Of a DNA stretch of 64,000 nucleotides, positions 13,051 to 24,660 are shown one piece after another (within the stretch, counting starts at the first letter, position 1; each line of letters opens with the position of its first letter). Origin of the DNA: Baylisascaris procyonis (lineage: Eukaryota; Nematoda; Chromadorea; Rhabditida; Ascarididae); NCBI GenBank assembly GCA_037389465.1, contig JAZARR010000074.1:1178001-1242000 (forward strand), written 5' to 3'. The notes under the pieces were generated by a model, which was not told where the DNA came from, made no database searches, and saw only the letters and a program-made list of their open reading frames with translations. A program made the position numbers and the translations under genes.

Positions 13051-13599
13051 TGCAATCTTAAGCGATCACTGCTTCTCGTAATAATTACAATACTTCAGCA
13101 AACAGGGAAATTTATTGAGCAATTGCAGTTTTAAGCAGATTAAGTGCAAAAAATTTAGGCAAGTTATTGAAAATGAACAAATGTGAGGGAAAACTTACAG
13201 TTAGAAACAAGGACGAACTTTTAGTGCCAATATGGAAAGTACTAAACCATTTTGTTTATGCATAAAATAAAAGAGCAACCAGAAACTTATTTATAAGACT
13301 TAAGTTATAACACAACATGTGTAATTTAAGCGATGAGCAAATGCATCAATGTACTTAATTAAACTGTCTCCGAAAATATTACAACATTAAAATTTAATAG
13401 AAAAATATTTATACATAAAAAATACATAAAAAATACCGGTTTACTCTTTACTAAAAATTATTTTCAAAACAAAATCATTTCCAAAGCAAAAACAATACCT
13501 GATTTGATGAGAGTAGTAAAAATGTATAGTGCATTGAAGTAATCCTCCTTTAGTCATAAAATTTGTTTAGTTATGAAATGAACAGTAACTCGTTAGAAA

Positions 13600-13600
13600 T

Positions 13601-13635
<35 letters not shown>

Positions 13636-13650
13636 GGGAGAGACAGAGAT
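13600..13650. repeat. (AG)n microsatellite
   Basis: About 50 bp of AG dinucleotides, interrupted by GACAGAG and GGGAG variants. Confidence 0.95.
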
Positions 13651-14530
13651 AACAGCAGATTATATGAACAGGTTTGAATTGTTTCTCTTTTACTGTCGCT
13701 TTTTAGTGCTGACACTGCGAAAATTCAACGATTTTAATTGCTGCTCATTTCAGTGATGCGCAAAACTACTAATATTCGACAACATTCCAAAAACTCTCAA
13801 CGGAAGTTTGCATGAAGGTTCCTCACATATAACGCATGCGTGTGCTATCCAGGTAAGCGTGCTATTCAGGTAAGCACACGTGAAATAATTCATTTGATGA
13901 GGATTGTATACTGTGCTCTTGCTCAAAAGATGTTGCCTTTTGAAAGGTACTTTGTAAGATTGCGGGTAGCTGTTTGTTTGCTTCCTCATTAAAGTTGATA
14001 AATAAAAAAGTGTATAAATAAATCTAGAGCAAAGAATCTTTGCAGAGGAAAATGTGCAGACTTTAAATTTGGGGAATATGACATCACAAACATAGTTTCA
14101 AATAGCTGCTAAATGTTTGCGCAGCAGAAATATAAGTTTTCTTCATTCTTTTTTTTTCGCACATATATGTAAAAAGTTGATTTGCGCGGTTGGAATTGCA
14201 AGAAAAAAGCACACAGACTTCCGGTTGGCTTCTTTATTTGTTTCTCCCTCCCACAATCTAATTTGCCGTCTTACAAATTAGCTACAGTAAGCGTCCCAAG
14301 AATTATTAATTCCCAACCGCAAAGTAGAAAGCCCCTTTGGCAGTAGACGACACCGGCAGCCGTAAAAAATATGCGCCGGAAGACGATTACGCCATTTAAG
14401 GGAATGCGAATGAAAAAATGACCCTTTCATCGCCACCACCCATCCATGCGCGTTCTTTCGCTCGAGTGCCAACACTCATTATCACAGACTTAACTCACCT
14501 TGCCGTGGCCCTAATGAAGCATCTCGGCAA

Positions 14531-14935
14531 TCAATATTCACGCTGATTGTAGAACATATATGAGCTCGGACTGGTATCTCCCGATGCATGAAATGAGGCT
14601 CTTATGATATTCCTCTGTAGTGCTTGATGCAAACTCCTTTTAAGAAAACGCATATGTAGGAAAACATGGTAGGTTGCCTTGCTATGAAAACGTGGTGGAA
14701 ATTCTGCTCGGCGTTCCAATAATGACGATGTGAGCTTGCACCAAAACAACAAATTATTGCAGCCAGCTGTTTGAATTTCGTTACGTAAGACAGAGCATAA
14801 CACGTACAACTCACTTTCTAGCCGTTGCAAATACTTGTTTACCCGCACATCTACACCCAACCGTAACTTCATCTGCATCTCCTCGAAAAGAGTGCAAATG
14901 CTTTTTGCTATTGTCGCGTTCACACCTACAACCAT
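14531..14935 (-). CDS. Tentative orphan protein (134 aa, or 118 aa if spliced)
   Basis: An open frame starting MVVGVNATIAKSICTLF two nt after an SL-like acceptor (CATCTATAG). Inside it lies a perfect donor (AAA|GTGAGT) and, 48 bp on, an acceptor (TTCAAACAG); removing those 48 nt keeps the frame. The N-terminal third could form an amphipathic helix; the rest is basic (RFLKRSLHQALQRNIIRAS). No known domain is visible. It may be a real small gene with a short intron that can be retained, or a chance ORF. Confidence 0.33.
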   Translation of the reverse strand: MVVGVNATIAKSICTLFEEMQMKLRLGVDVRVNKYLQRLESELYVLCSVLRNEIQTAGCNNLLFWCKLTSSLLERRAEFPPRFHSKATYHVFLHMRFLKRSLHQALQRNIIRASFHASGDTSPSSYMFYNQREY

Positions 14936-15002
14936 AACTATAGATGATTATATGTAGAGGCTGTATTCGTTTGAAGAGTTTGATAACTGATGCATTCTCC
15001 AT

Positions 15003-17035
15003 GAATCAAAGCGTTGAGAAAGTTTCCGAAATACATCCCGAAATTACCATGCTATTCCAATACGGCCATCAAAAAAGTTCATATGAAAGACCCGCCGCAA
15101 TGCACCGTTTTACAACCAATTTCTTCAATTTAGTACATACACCTTACAATCCGGGTAATTAGTAATATGGTACGCTGTGCGATCAGTTCTCGATTTACAA
15201 AATTCACCATGCAACCATTCATTCATGCTTGGAAAATATTGAAGAATTTTTATTGAAATGGTAAAAGTGCTTTCAAAACAATTAATCAACACCACATTAG
15301 GTGGGATAATGAGAACATTTCAGAAAAAAAACTACAAATAATTCACATAATAGAGTGAAAACTTTAAATAACGAAAACATTGTATTTTTGCGTTATAACA
15401 ATCTAAATATAAGTGTTTTAATGAACCAACTTGGTCGGCTATGAGATCCACTTCACGTCTAGCACAACGGATGAACAAGGAATTACATTGCGTTCAGCAC
15501 TGCGCCTGATATCACAAAATAGCAAATAGAGTCACAGCATATGTTTCATAAAATAACACTTAGACATCACACAACAAAAAAAAATTATCCCTTCTTCCTT
15601 CCTTTTTCCATGAAATAATACATGTAGGTGAAAATCCTCCTTTCTAAGAATCAAATCATTAATCGTTAGGCTTAACGACACTTCCAAAACCTCTGCTTTC
15701 AAATATACTCGTTTAACATCAGCAGGAAAATTATGCTCTAAGGCAAGATACCAAATAAGTATGAAGAATTTAGATTGAATTTTAATTGAATCCATTCCCG
15801 AATTTACCTGTTACTGTAACCGAGTCTAACGAATGAACCGCATCTCGGCTGTGCAGCCGGTTTGGCTCAATCCGGCTCGACTACCTAGTTAGGACCGGGA
15901 TCAGATATAACTCACCTCCGAAGAGGATGGCTCATCCGAACTGCATACAACTTCAGCTCACTAGCACATATATTATAAGCGAAAAAGGAGTTCGTTCCAA
16001 ACTGATGTGAGTATAGAATTAGAGAAAAACATAACCGCTATTTGTCATTTCTGGAATGGTTATGTGATTAGAACCTTATTTGGAAAAAAGGCTTGCAAAA
16101 AAAAAATAAAGTTAAAAGCGGCCAAATTGGACAACATTGCAAAACTGTCGAACAATGTCAACAGGATATTAAAAATCAGAAACAAGATAGTATGAGCATG
16201 ACAGGTCGTAGAAAGCAGTTAACACAGACTTCTTTCAATAAACTTTGACTTTCTACTATGCAAATAAAGCATTTCAAAAGATGACTTAAAACTCAGTCGG
16301 GGAAGGACAACAAAAAAGTGAAAGAACGAAAAAAAAGGGAAGAAGAAATTACTACAAATTGTATACACACTTCTCGGAAACAGTTTAGCCATAGAGAATA
16401 AATATACTGAAAATTATACAGGTTTTTCTCAGTAAAACAAATATATCTGTTTCTTGGGAATTTTCCTATGAAATTTATCATTTTTCAATCGGAAAATTTG
16501 CAATAAATAATCAAGAATAACAATAAAAGAAACTGAACATATGAAAAATTCGCAAGTGCTTTAGTTTAAAAAAAAAGTAATTCTGATGACTTAATTCATT
16601 AAGGAAATAAAACTGCTCCCCGAGAAAAATGAGACTGCATAAAGCATGAGACTGATTAGACAACCATTCGATTATATAAACATCATCCACTATAAAAAGA
16701 ATATCATCCTTATAAACAAATGTAGATGAAGACGTGAAAAACGCAACAGGAACCCTTATTTGTTGGTCATCTCATTGCCACTAATTCAAAGAATCTTCCA
16801 TACTACTGATTCATCTTCGAAATCAGTGATAGGGAAAGTCTTAGCGCTGTTTTAGGTGCACCAGTCGATAAATTTCTACGGAAAACTTTCTCAGCGCAAA
16901 GGTGTTTCAAAAGTGGAGGGTGCTGATGCATTAATATTCCACTCGGAGCTGTGAAGGCGACAATGAAAGTGGTATTAACTTGAGGGAATTAAATAAAAAT
17001 CCCTTATTTGAACCATGAACTCAAAGCACCGATTT
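15003..17035. other. Intergenic stretch, nothing recognised
   Basis: AT-rich sequence 3' of PIS. A slightly GC-richer block at about 15.83-15.95 kb holds a small stem, CGGCTGTGCAGCCG. No gene is supported. Confidence 0.5.
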
Positions 17036-20000
17036 TCACTGACGGGCTTCAATGAGACGAACATCATGGGCAACAACTGTTTGCGCCGCAGTAGCGAGGT
17101 GTACTAGACTGATGGCTGCCTTGACGAAAGCGATTGGGAAGCAGAGAACGGCGAGTGCTGGGACGAGGTGGAAGCCAAATACGCTTGGACCCATCCAGAA
17201 ATGGTTGACGTAAAGCAAACCATAGAATGCCTCATTTCCAGCACACATCCAGAACAAGAACTCGCGTGACGTGTAGTACAAATGTAGAATGGGATTGCTC
17301 GATGCCTACAAAAGAACTATCCATTCTCCCGACTGAACGAATTGATCTCACATTTTCGAAAGAGTTGCTTCTAAATACTTTAAAGGGATCTTATGAAGGA
17401 AAATACAAAATCGGCGATCCACAAAACATACGTGTCGAGCATCAACAGTTAGATAAGAAAGGATCCGCATTTTTCTAAATAATCTCATTTTGTGAACACC
17501 TTACATAGTGCACTTGGCGAATTTCATTTTGCAAAAAGTAGATAAATATCACAGTATTTTCTTTTTGCCACATTATCGTTCAAAAAGGCTTACATCTATT
17601 AAGGCAACATTGATAAGGACACAACGATAAAATACGAAAAGGTCTGAAGCGAAAAAGTTGTCTGTTGTGTTGCCATCTTATGTTACCATTTGTGTCCACT
17701 TCATGTGAATGAACGCTTAAGAAGGAGAATGGGACAGGAGCATAATGGGCAGATGCCCCAATAGAGCATTAAACGATTGGAGGTGGCATCAACTATTCCT
17801 TTTCTTTATTAATCAAGAAATAAATAAAGCAAGTGACCTTAAAAGGCCTAAAAACTTCTTCGCTGCCGTCATAAATCATCAAAACGATACCGAATTTCAA
17901 AGTCCCGGAAAACAGAAGTGCAGTATACTGAAAGAAACACCAAAAATTAGGTACAATTCCCTTCCCATAAATGAAGGAAACGCTTCGACGATAATCAAGA
18001 GCAGTTATCGAAACCCTGACAATGAAAACGAATGGATAGATAGATTGTTGAACGGATGGATGTGGGTACACATGAAGAGTTATATGAATGCTAAGGAAAA
18101 CGAAAATAAAGTTGGACCTTGTGTGTAGTTTTACCAGTGAGATCAGTGGCATGCAAATGGAGCCAATGAGAGGCGATATCGATGACTGCAGACATCTGCA
18201 ACGCAAATAGGTGATTCGGGTAGAACGAGCAAAGACACATCACCATCGCCAACAATGCACAACGATCTGTCAACTGATCGAGCATAGCGCCGAAACGTGA
18301 ACCTTAAATGAATGGATTATGCAGCTATCTGAAATGGACATTGAACGAATTCTTATCTATAAAATAGAGTAAGACAGACTCCTCAGCACAAACCCTCCAA
18401 CAGAGCTAACGAGAAGGAGAGGAAACTTTCTGGGGCTTCCTCACCGGTAACCATTCTTTTCCTTACCTTAGCAGTTCTTCAGCCTGTCTTCGACACAAAT
18501 AGACGGGGGAGCACGGGAAGGTGTGGATTTCCGGCGACACTCATAGAAGCAAAAAAGACCGTTGTAAACAAGAGATGTGCTTAAATTCATTGTTTTGATG
18601 GAAAACTTCAGGATTCAGTGTTTTTCAACTGTAACACTGTTTCGGAGTTGAGATGATCACTTTTCACCGCAAATGCTGCAAACTGTGAAAAACTATGCTG
18701 GATATAGCAAGATATCGACCAAATGATTGTCACTGCTCCGGTTCGCCTCAGAATTTTTCCACTCAGTAAATTTCATACTTCACTGCTTGAAATCCGAAGT
18801 ACAAATTAGCTTTCTTTCGCTCTTGTAAAGAAGAGGGGACGGAGTTGAAACCAAAGACATCAATTTTATGGAAGAAATATGAGTGCCCGAATCGTGTTTT
18901 TTGGCAACGAATTCGTTGCTTCATTTGTCAAAATTCAGCCTCTCTACGTCCATTTGTCGATTCACTTTTTTGAAAAAAACATTTATTGCCTATTTCGATT
19001 GATGAAGTTTTCGTTCGAATATCTTATGTTGCTATATGGCGCCATTCATCACTATCGACTATGTCAACTATCATGCTTTTCGCATCTATCGCATTCGAAT
19101 ATGCGCTTTCGTTCAGTTTCACTATGATGACAGACTAATGATGCTTTATTGTGAAAGCCTTGCAATTGAAGACCATTCAAGAATCTAATACCCCTTACAA
19201 AATTCAAACTTTAGAAACTCAGTTTCTTTCCCACAATCATTGTTCGCCGAGAACGACAAATGACCTCGCCGAAAACATCCCATTTACCCACAGTTCTAAT
19301 CCACTCGAATTCCATTCTCATCAACCCTACATTGCAGGCAAAACGGGATGTCATGAACAATGTCAAATGACCAAACTGGAATAACAAAAAACGATGGGCA
19401 GCGCAAAAATCAAAAATGTCCAAAAAATCGAAAACCGGAATCAAGCAGCTATTCGTGGACGCTGTAGATGCAGTTCCTTTTCCTCGAGCAATGCTCTCCG
19501 CTGCCTTCATTGGCTTACCATTCGTTACGATACATAATGCTAGTGATATTCGCGCTCATCAGAGTAGGCAACTTTTTACCATCAAATCTCATCGTTCAGT
19601 TGGCTTATCTGCTCGAAACCAGCAATCAGAAGGTGATTCACGAAAGGACTATCGTACTGAGTGTTCCGGGCAAAGCGTGTGATGAGTCAGTACAAATGGC
19701 TGAACTTTTTATCTTGCCATACTTCATTACCTATTCCTTCTTTGCCAATCCTTGAGAAAATTATGAAATTCGTTTACCTATGCGATGTTTCTTGCCTAGA
19801 TCGCATATTTTCTAAAAATGTTGCCTTCCCAACTATCTTCTAGCTGCAAGAAGCTGCCACAATTTCTCTACCAAATGTGTCGCCTTCAAAAGTGATGCTA
19901 GAGTAACACCTATCATCATGGATATCACAATGTTAGCTCTTATATCCGCCATGCATCCAGCTTGAAACGAAGATAAGAGGATACAAACTTTGATTATACA

Positions 20001-20166
20001 TTCTCGCCAGATGCCCATCGATAGCGTCGAGACCGGCGCTGATTGCATAGGAAAGTGCAGCACGAAACGGAGCGTATGGCATCGCCTCGAAAGCAGCGAT
20101 TGCGAAGAAAATGCGCCCATAACCTACGAGGTTCGGGTAGAACAGCCATACATTTGAGTGAGACAT
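17036..20166 (-). CDS. CDIPT: CDP-diacylglycerol-inositol 3-phosphatidyltransferase (phosphatidylinositol synthase)
   Basis: Makes phosphatidylinositol from CDP-diacylglycerol and myo-inositol at the ER membrane. Three exons, 20166-19989, 18302-18118 and 17305-17036, with phases 1 and 0, encode 210 aa, close to the usual 210-220. The CDP-alcohol phosphotransferase signature is complete across the first junction: D47-x2-D50-G51-x2-A54-R55-x8-G64-x3-D68-x3-D72. Family segments YPNLVGYGRI, LTDRC, SHWLHLH, YYTSRE and CAGNE follow, with C-terminal hydrophobic helices. The junction of exons 2 and 3 is about three residues shorter than the human protein. ATG 20166 lies 23 nt after an SL-type acceptor. 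Intron 1 is 1.7 kb. Exon 2 uses the acceptor TTAAG rather than TTTCAG. No clear AATAAA was seen just downstream. Confidence 0.96.
19416..19755 (+). other. Overlapping plus-strand ORFs inside PIS intron 1
   Basis: Two open frames (19416-19682 and 19468-19755) lie antisense to the intron. The second reads like protein in its middle (LLETSNQKVIHERTIVLSVP) with a hydrophobic end, but there is no family match I can name and no clear splice context. Either a fragment of an unknown gene or repeat, or chance. Confidence 0.2.
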
Positions 20167-20189
20167 TCCCACGCGTATGAGCGAAATTG

Positions 20190-20192
20190 CTG
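20190..20192 (-). promoter_or_regulatory. Probable SL trans-splice acceptor of PI synthase
   Basis: Minus-strand TGCTTCCAG ending here is followed by a 23-nt leader and ATG 20166. This fits trans-splicing and the chosen start. Confidence 0.55.
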
Positions 20193-20269
20193 GAAGCAAA
20201 TTAGGCTAAAATTCAACAGAAAAGTATTGCCACAAGACATATGGAACTCTCTACAAACGCCTTGAGGCA

Positions 20270-20520
20270 AGGGTGGCGCGTATAAAAAGACAGCGTGCTT
20301 GATTACTGGACATCACCGTGGTTCTGGCTTTCCACGTTAGGTGTCGTGCGTGCGAGGGTCGGTTCGGACAATAGCGGTGCGCAGTCTGGCCGCGAAGTGT
20401 CTCGGATATGACGAGTCCCCTGGTGCCCGTTGGCGCGGATGCGGCACTATTTGTGCCAAGGTGCTATGAGAGCAACGTCCCCCACCCTCCCCCCCCCTCC
20501 GTCCGCCGTCGTATTATCCT
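20270..20520. other. GC-rich block upstream of PI synthase
   Basis: About 250 bp far richer in G+C than its surroundings, starting at a TATAAAAAG on the plus strand (20281) and ending in a C-tract (near 20480-20505). It is not coding and matches no RNA gene I recognise. It could be a promoter-proximal element of PIS or an unrelated repeat or RNA gene reading away from PIS. Confidence 0.5.
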
Positions 20521-23500
20521 CTCAGCCTTACTACTGTTGATTTCATTGTGGCTTAATAAAAAACCTTAACTTGCCAGTTTATGTTTTATCTGGTCAAGCC
20601 TCGTAAAAGAAAGAATTTGCGAATCCCTCGGGGACAAATCAACGATAGAGTGACAAAACAGGGCCCAAAACGTTTACATTTAATTGGCAGTTACTTGCGA
20701 GGAGGCACATGTTGTCAGAGATGCAGTTGTCGCTAAACTGTAGAATAATGACACTGAAAGTTGAAAAGCACCATCGAATCTAATGAATTACGACTACAGA
20801 AATAAAAGCTTTACGCTTTTGCACGGGATGCCTTTAGCATAACCCTTCACGCATAGGTATACTATATATCGAAACACCATGTAGTTATGGTCCTGAAATA
20901 AACAATGCAGGATACAAGGGAGCTGATCTGAAAGCCCAACAAATCCGCGTGACAATAAACGTTTGTCGTGAAGGAAAATAAAGCGCCTCCTACACAACTA
21001 CAGCTGAATAATCACTTCAACTCCACTTGCTCATCAGTTAGACTCCGCTCAAAACATATTCTTGGAGTTTTTGTTTTGCTGCTTATTTACGGTTGCAGAG
21101 GTGCTAGCAACCTCGAGACACCAAGAATTGACTAACAGTTCAAAGAATTACAATTCACGAAAAACTGGATTTACATTACGCTAGCGCAAACACATCAAAA
21201 CCACTAACGAACAACACCTGCTCCATGGAAGTTGTTGCGATGCGTCACATAGTTTTCTAATACCGTAAAATTGACTGAACTCTCAATGGCGCGTTGCTCT
21301 CGTTGCGAGACTACCGAATTACTTGATTGCACAAGTGCAGCATTAAACCAGAAATAAGAAGTAAATTTCAAAATATTTGTTCATCAACACGTACGTTATG
21401 TTCAGCGAGTGGCTTTTTGTATGAGATCAGTTATTGCAATCGTCCCTGTAATCACTTTCATTCTCGTTTAACGTCACAGGTTTTTCTATTCACACATGTG
21501 CTGGTTTAGGGAATCTTGCTTTCTTCCTCATGGTGCATTATGATTTTGCTTCGAGATCATAGCTGAAGGAATAGGCTGCGGTCCTACTCGCCAATTGTGT
21601 GATTTTGGAACATCTTGAGTTACTCGTTTCTTAATAAATGGAGTTTATTATCGTGCTGAGGTCCTGCAAGCCGACACCATCGCATTTACAGTGGGGGACA
21701 TATAAATAGAATTTTTTCAATGGCTCTGAGGTCTCAATCATTGAATTCTTTCATTGGCCGATTCTAATCAGGGAACCAGGTGAGAATTTCTGCGAATTCT
21801 TTGCATTATGGTTCCTTTAACTGCCAAAATGCTTAGCTATTAAGCTAATGGCTAGTCTTCGATAGAAGCGCCTTAATCAACTCCTGCTAATGCTTATATG
21901 TTTGTATAAATAAAGTTCCCAATGCAGAATAAACAACGCACGGTAACCTACTTCTTCCTAAGGTGACGAAAGAAGCTATTTTACAGATTGTTGAAATTCA
22001 TCGCTATAAGAAGTCGACAGAACATGGCTGCAGATTTCGCCTATTTCCGATCGTTCCTTGGCACTTCATTTGATTTAAAATCTTCACGAGAGCAAAAGAT
22101 TGAAATTTTGTAAATTTTTTACAACTGAGATGACCTTCAGGGGTCATTTAAACAAATAAATAATTTTCCGGTCAAAACTTCTTCCAAACTTCAATACTGC
22201 TTTGCGTTTAAAGAATGCTTGCTGCTTTTCTCCTTCATTTTTGGGCACTTTTCCAAATCCGAGTTTGCGAGGCGCATGTATATATTTGCAGACTGCTTAA
22301 CCTCTGATGCACTGAAGGTAGAGCTTATCACTTGCCAAGGTCTAAATTGTACTTTCCACCTAGACTTGGTGTGAAACTAAGCACCTCATGGCAACCATCC
22401 TCACCTATCTTCATTTTCTAAATTTCTCTCTTAGGGAGCTTCTCCAAAAAGGCTCTTTATCTCGTGCTCGGCTGTAGATCTGCCAATATTCCATTTTATG
22501 TATTTTATTTTGGTTGCATCTGTGCTATTAATTCTGAACTCGTTGTCCCCTTCTGCTAATTTTATTAGAATTAAGTGCCACAAAGTGTGACTGCACTGAT
22601 TAAAAAGGGTTCCGCGCCATACACATGACTATTCTTTTAATAGACTTCAATCGGAAACCGAGATTTCGCTTTCTTCTATCGGTCAAAAAGTGTTCGTCGT
22701 TCGATTTTTTCGATTGCAACCGAAATTTGAACTTCACCGGCAGGTGTCATTGCGTCGGTAGGCGACTATCATTTTTGAACTATGTTCAGTTTCAACCGAC
22801 TTTCGCTTGCGAGTCAACGCTTGATTGGTTACCGAACAAAAGAAATTGCGATTTGTTACCGCCATTATAGGAGCGATAACCGTGGGATTCATTATATAAC
22901 TGACTGAAGGATTAATACCTAATGCTACAAGGTATTTGAAATCCTCAGTAAGCATAACCATGATTGCATCAACCCACTAACATCCACTGATACCTTAAGA
23001 AATAGATTCTCTTCGATCGCTGTTGCGCGTTTCAGCAAATTTGCATAAGCAAAATGTGTTATGCCATGGACGATCCATTGCGCATTTCTTTGTTTTTTGT
23101 CCGGTCTTTTAAGTCGAGAACTATCGAAGCTAACGTTCCAAAACTTGATGTGTACTTTAGCATTGTAGGTTGATCGCTTATCAAACGTGAAGTTGATTCT
23201 TCAAACTAAAAAGGTGAAAAAAGAGACACAATTGTGCTTGGAAGTTTGAGGGCATTTTATGAGCAATGAAGTTGCTCTAGTCATAAATTGCACTGATTAT
23301 AAAGGCATTTTGTATGAGAAGGGCTCGTTTGCTTGAAACACTCGATATGGTTTCATGTTTTGATAACCTGCGATACATCGTGCCAGCTATTCTTGTGCGC
23401 TTCTCTACTTGTCTATTAATGTTATATTCAATTCCCTTCCTAATTCAATGAATGAAAATTGCTAATATATCACAATTGGAGAATTGCATTAGAGTGTCGA

Positions 23501-24470
23501 CACAATGTGCGGCGCTTTTGCTGTTGCACACATCAAATCATCCAATTGCATAATTTGCAAATAAATGTTAAAACATTTGCGGTAATGGATTGCCGTTTTA
23601 ACTGGATGGATCGCCAATCCACTCATCTGCAAAAGATTTTTACATCGGAATTGCAACCTAGCCAAATTAAAATACGTCCCAATCGGTCGCGTAATGCTCA
23701 CAAGTTTTGAGGAATATTTGAATGTCTATTAATTCTATTGAAAATTGAAACATCAACGTCAAAGCACACGAACGAGATCAGCCTATATTGTCTATTGTGC
23801 ACACAGTTTTCTGAAATGAAAGCTTCTCGACCTAAATCACTCTGCAAACATATACATACTTACGTGTGTGTATGATGTGTCTTCTATATACGAATAATTT
23901 GCTAAAAGTGCATAAAAAGCGATTAATTATCTTGTTGCTAAGTAACAAACGTTCGTTTCATTTACATAAAGTTCTATATGGATTCAGCCAAATATTTGCT
24001 TTTTTAGGTGCTATAAAACATTCCTCTTATATTTTGATTAAGCGTTGATCCTCAACAATGAAGTATTTACTCGTATGTCTTCATAGAGGTATCGCATCTC
24101 ATTTTCCTATGTTCGACTGTTGCGAGAAAATCTCCATTACACTTCCGACCGAGTCTACTACTCATCAAGTATATTTATCCGACTGAGTCGGATATTTGTT
24201 CGCTTTATGGGCGTTTTATTTTTTCTTTGTTATTGTTTCCGTTGCTTTCTTGATATATTTCTTTGTATTCCTATTCACACAACTTTTCAAAGAAAATGAA
24301 AAGCATAAATTTTAATGCAGGAAATAACGAAAGCTCTAGCACATTTCAAAGCTAATTGAAGCAAAGCTAGCAAATCTTTAGTGACAAAGGGGCATTATGG
24401 TGATTGCGACACGTTCATCCTCATTGCTCTAAAACGCGGCCTATAATAATATGGCGTTCCAAGTACCAAT
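20521..24470. other. Intergenic stretch, nothing recognised
   Basis: AT-rich DNA with only short ORFs on both strands (for example 22734-22961 minus and 23459-23710 plus). None has motifs, a signal peptide plus acceptor, or consistent splice phases that I would support. Confidence 0.5.
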
Positions 24471-24489
24471 CCTTTATTGTATTTCAGCT

Positions 24490-24660
24490 ATGAGACGATC
24501 AGTAAGCTCACTTTCATTATACTTTTGCATTGTCGTTCTCTCTATCGAAATTACTCATTCTTACAGCGTTTTTGGATATCGTGCAATGCATAAGAATTTG
24601 CTATCGGTATTGGAGCGTCTCTTCGGCTATAAAAGGTTGTGTTATTCGAAGGTTTTATAG
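24490..24660 (+). CDS. Candidate small secreted peptide (56 aa or first exon)
   Basis: ATG lies 2 nt downstream of a strong SL-type acceptor, TGTATTTCAG. Residues 1-24 form a signal peptide (basic RR, then SLYFCIVVLSI, cleavage likely near THS-YS). The remaining peptide holds two FGY(R/K) motifs, SVFGYR and RLFGYKR, the latter dibasic. It ends at TAG 24660, but good donors precede the stop (AAAAG|GTTGTG, GAAG|GTTTTA). A possible next exon (about 25591-25668, ending CCGACAG|GTGTAG) would join in phase from the second donor. It resembles a neuropeptide-like precursor in layout only; I do not recognise the family. Confidence 0.4.
   Translation: MRRSVSSLSLYFCIVVLSIEITHSYSVFGYRAMHKNLLSVLERLFGYKRLCYSKVL

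Noticed and set aside
17745..18206. Long ORFs on both strands (127 and 137 aa) in PIS intron 2 and exon 2
   Set aside because: Both strands are open over the same bases, neither has motifs or splice context, and part is antisense to PIS exon 2.
20794..20879. 28-aa minus-strand reading after a TTATTTCAG acceptor
   Set aside because: Only one short peptide with no clear signal sequence or continuing exon; insufficient support.
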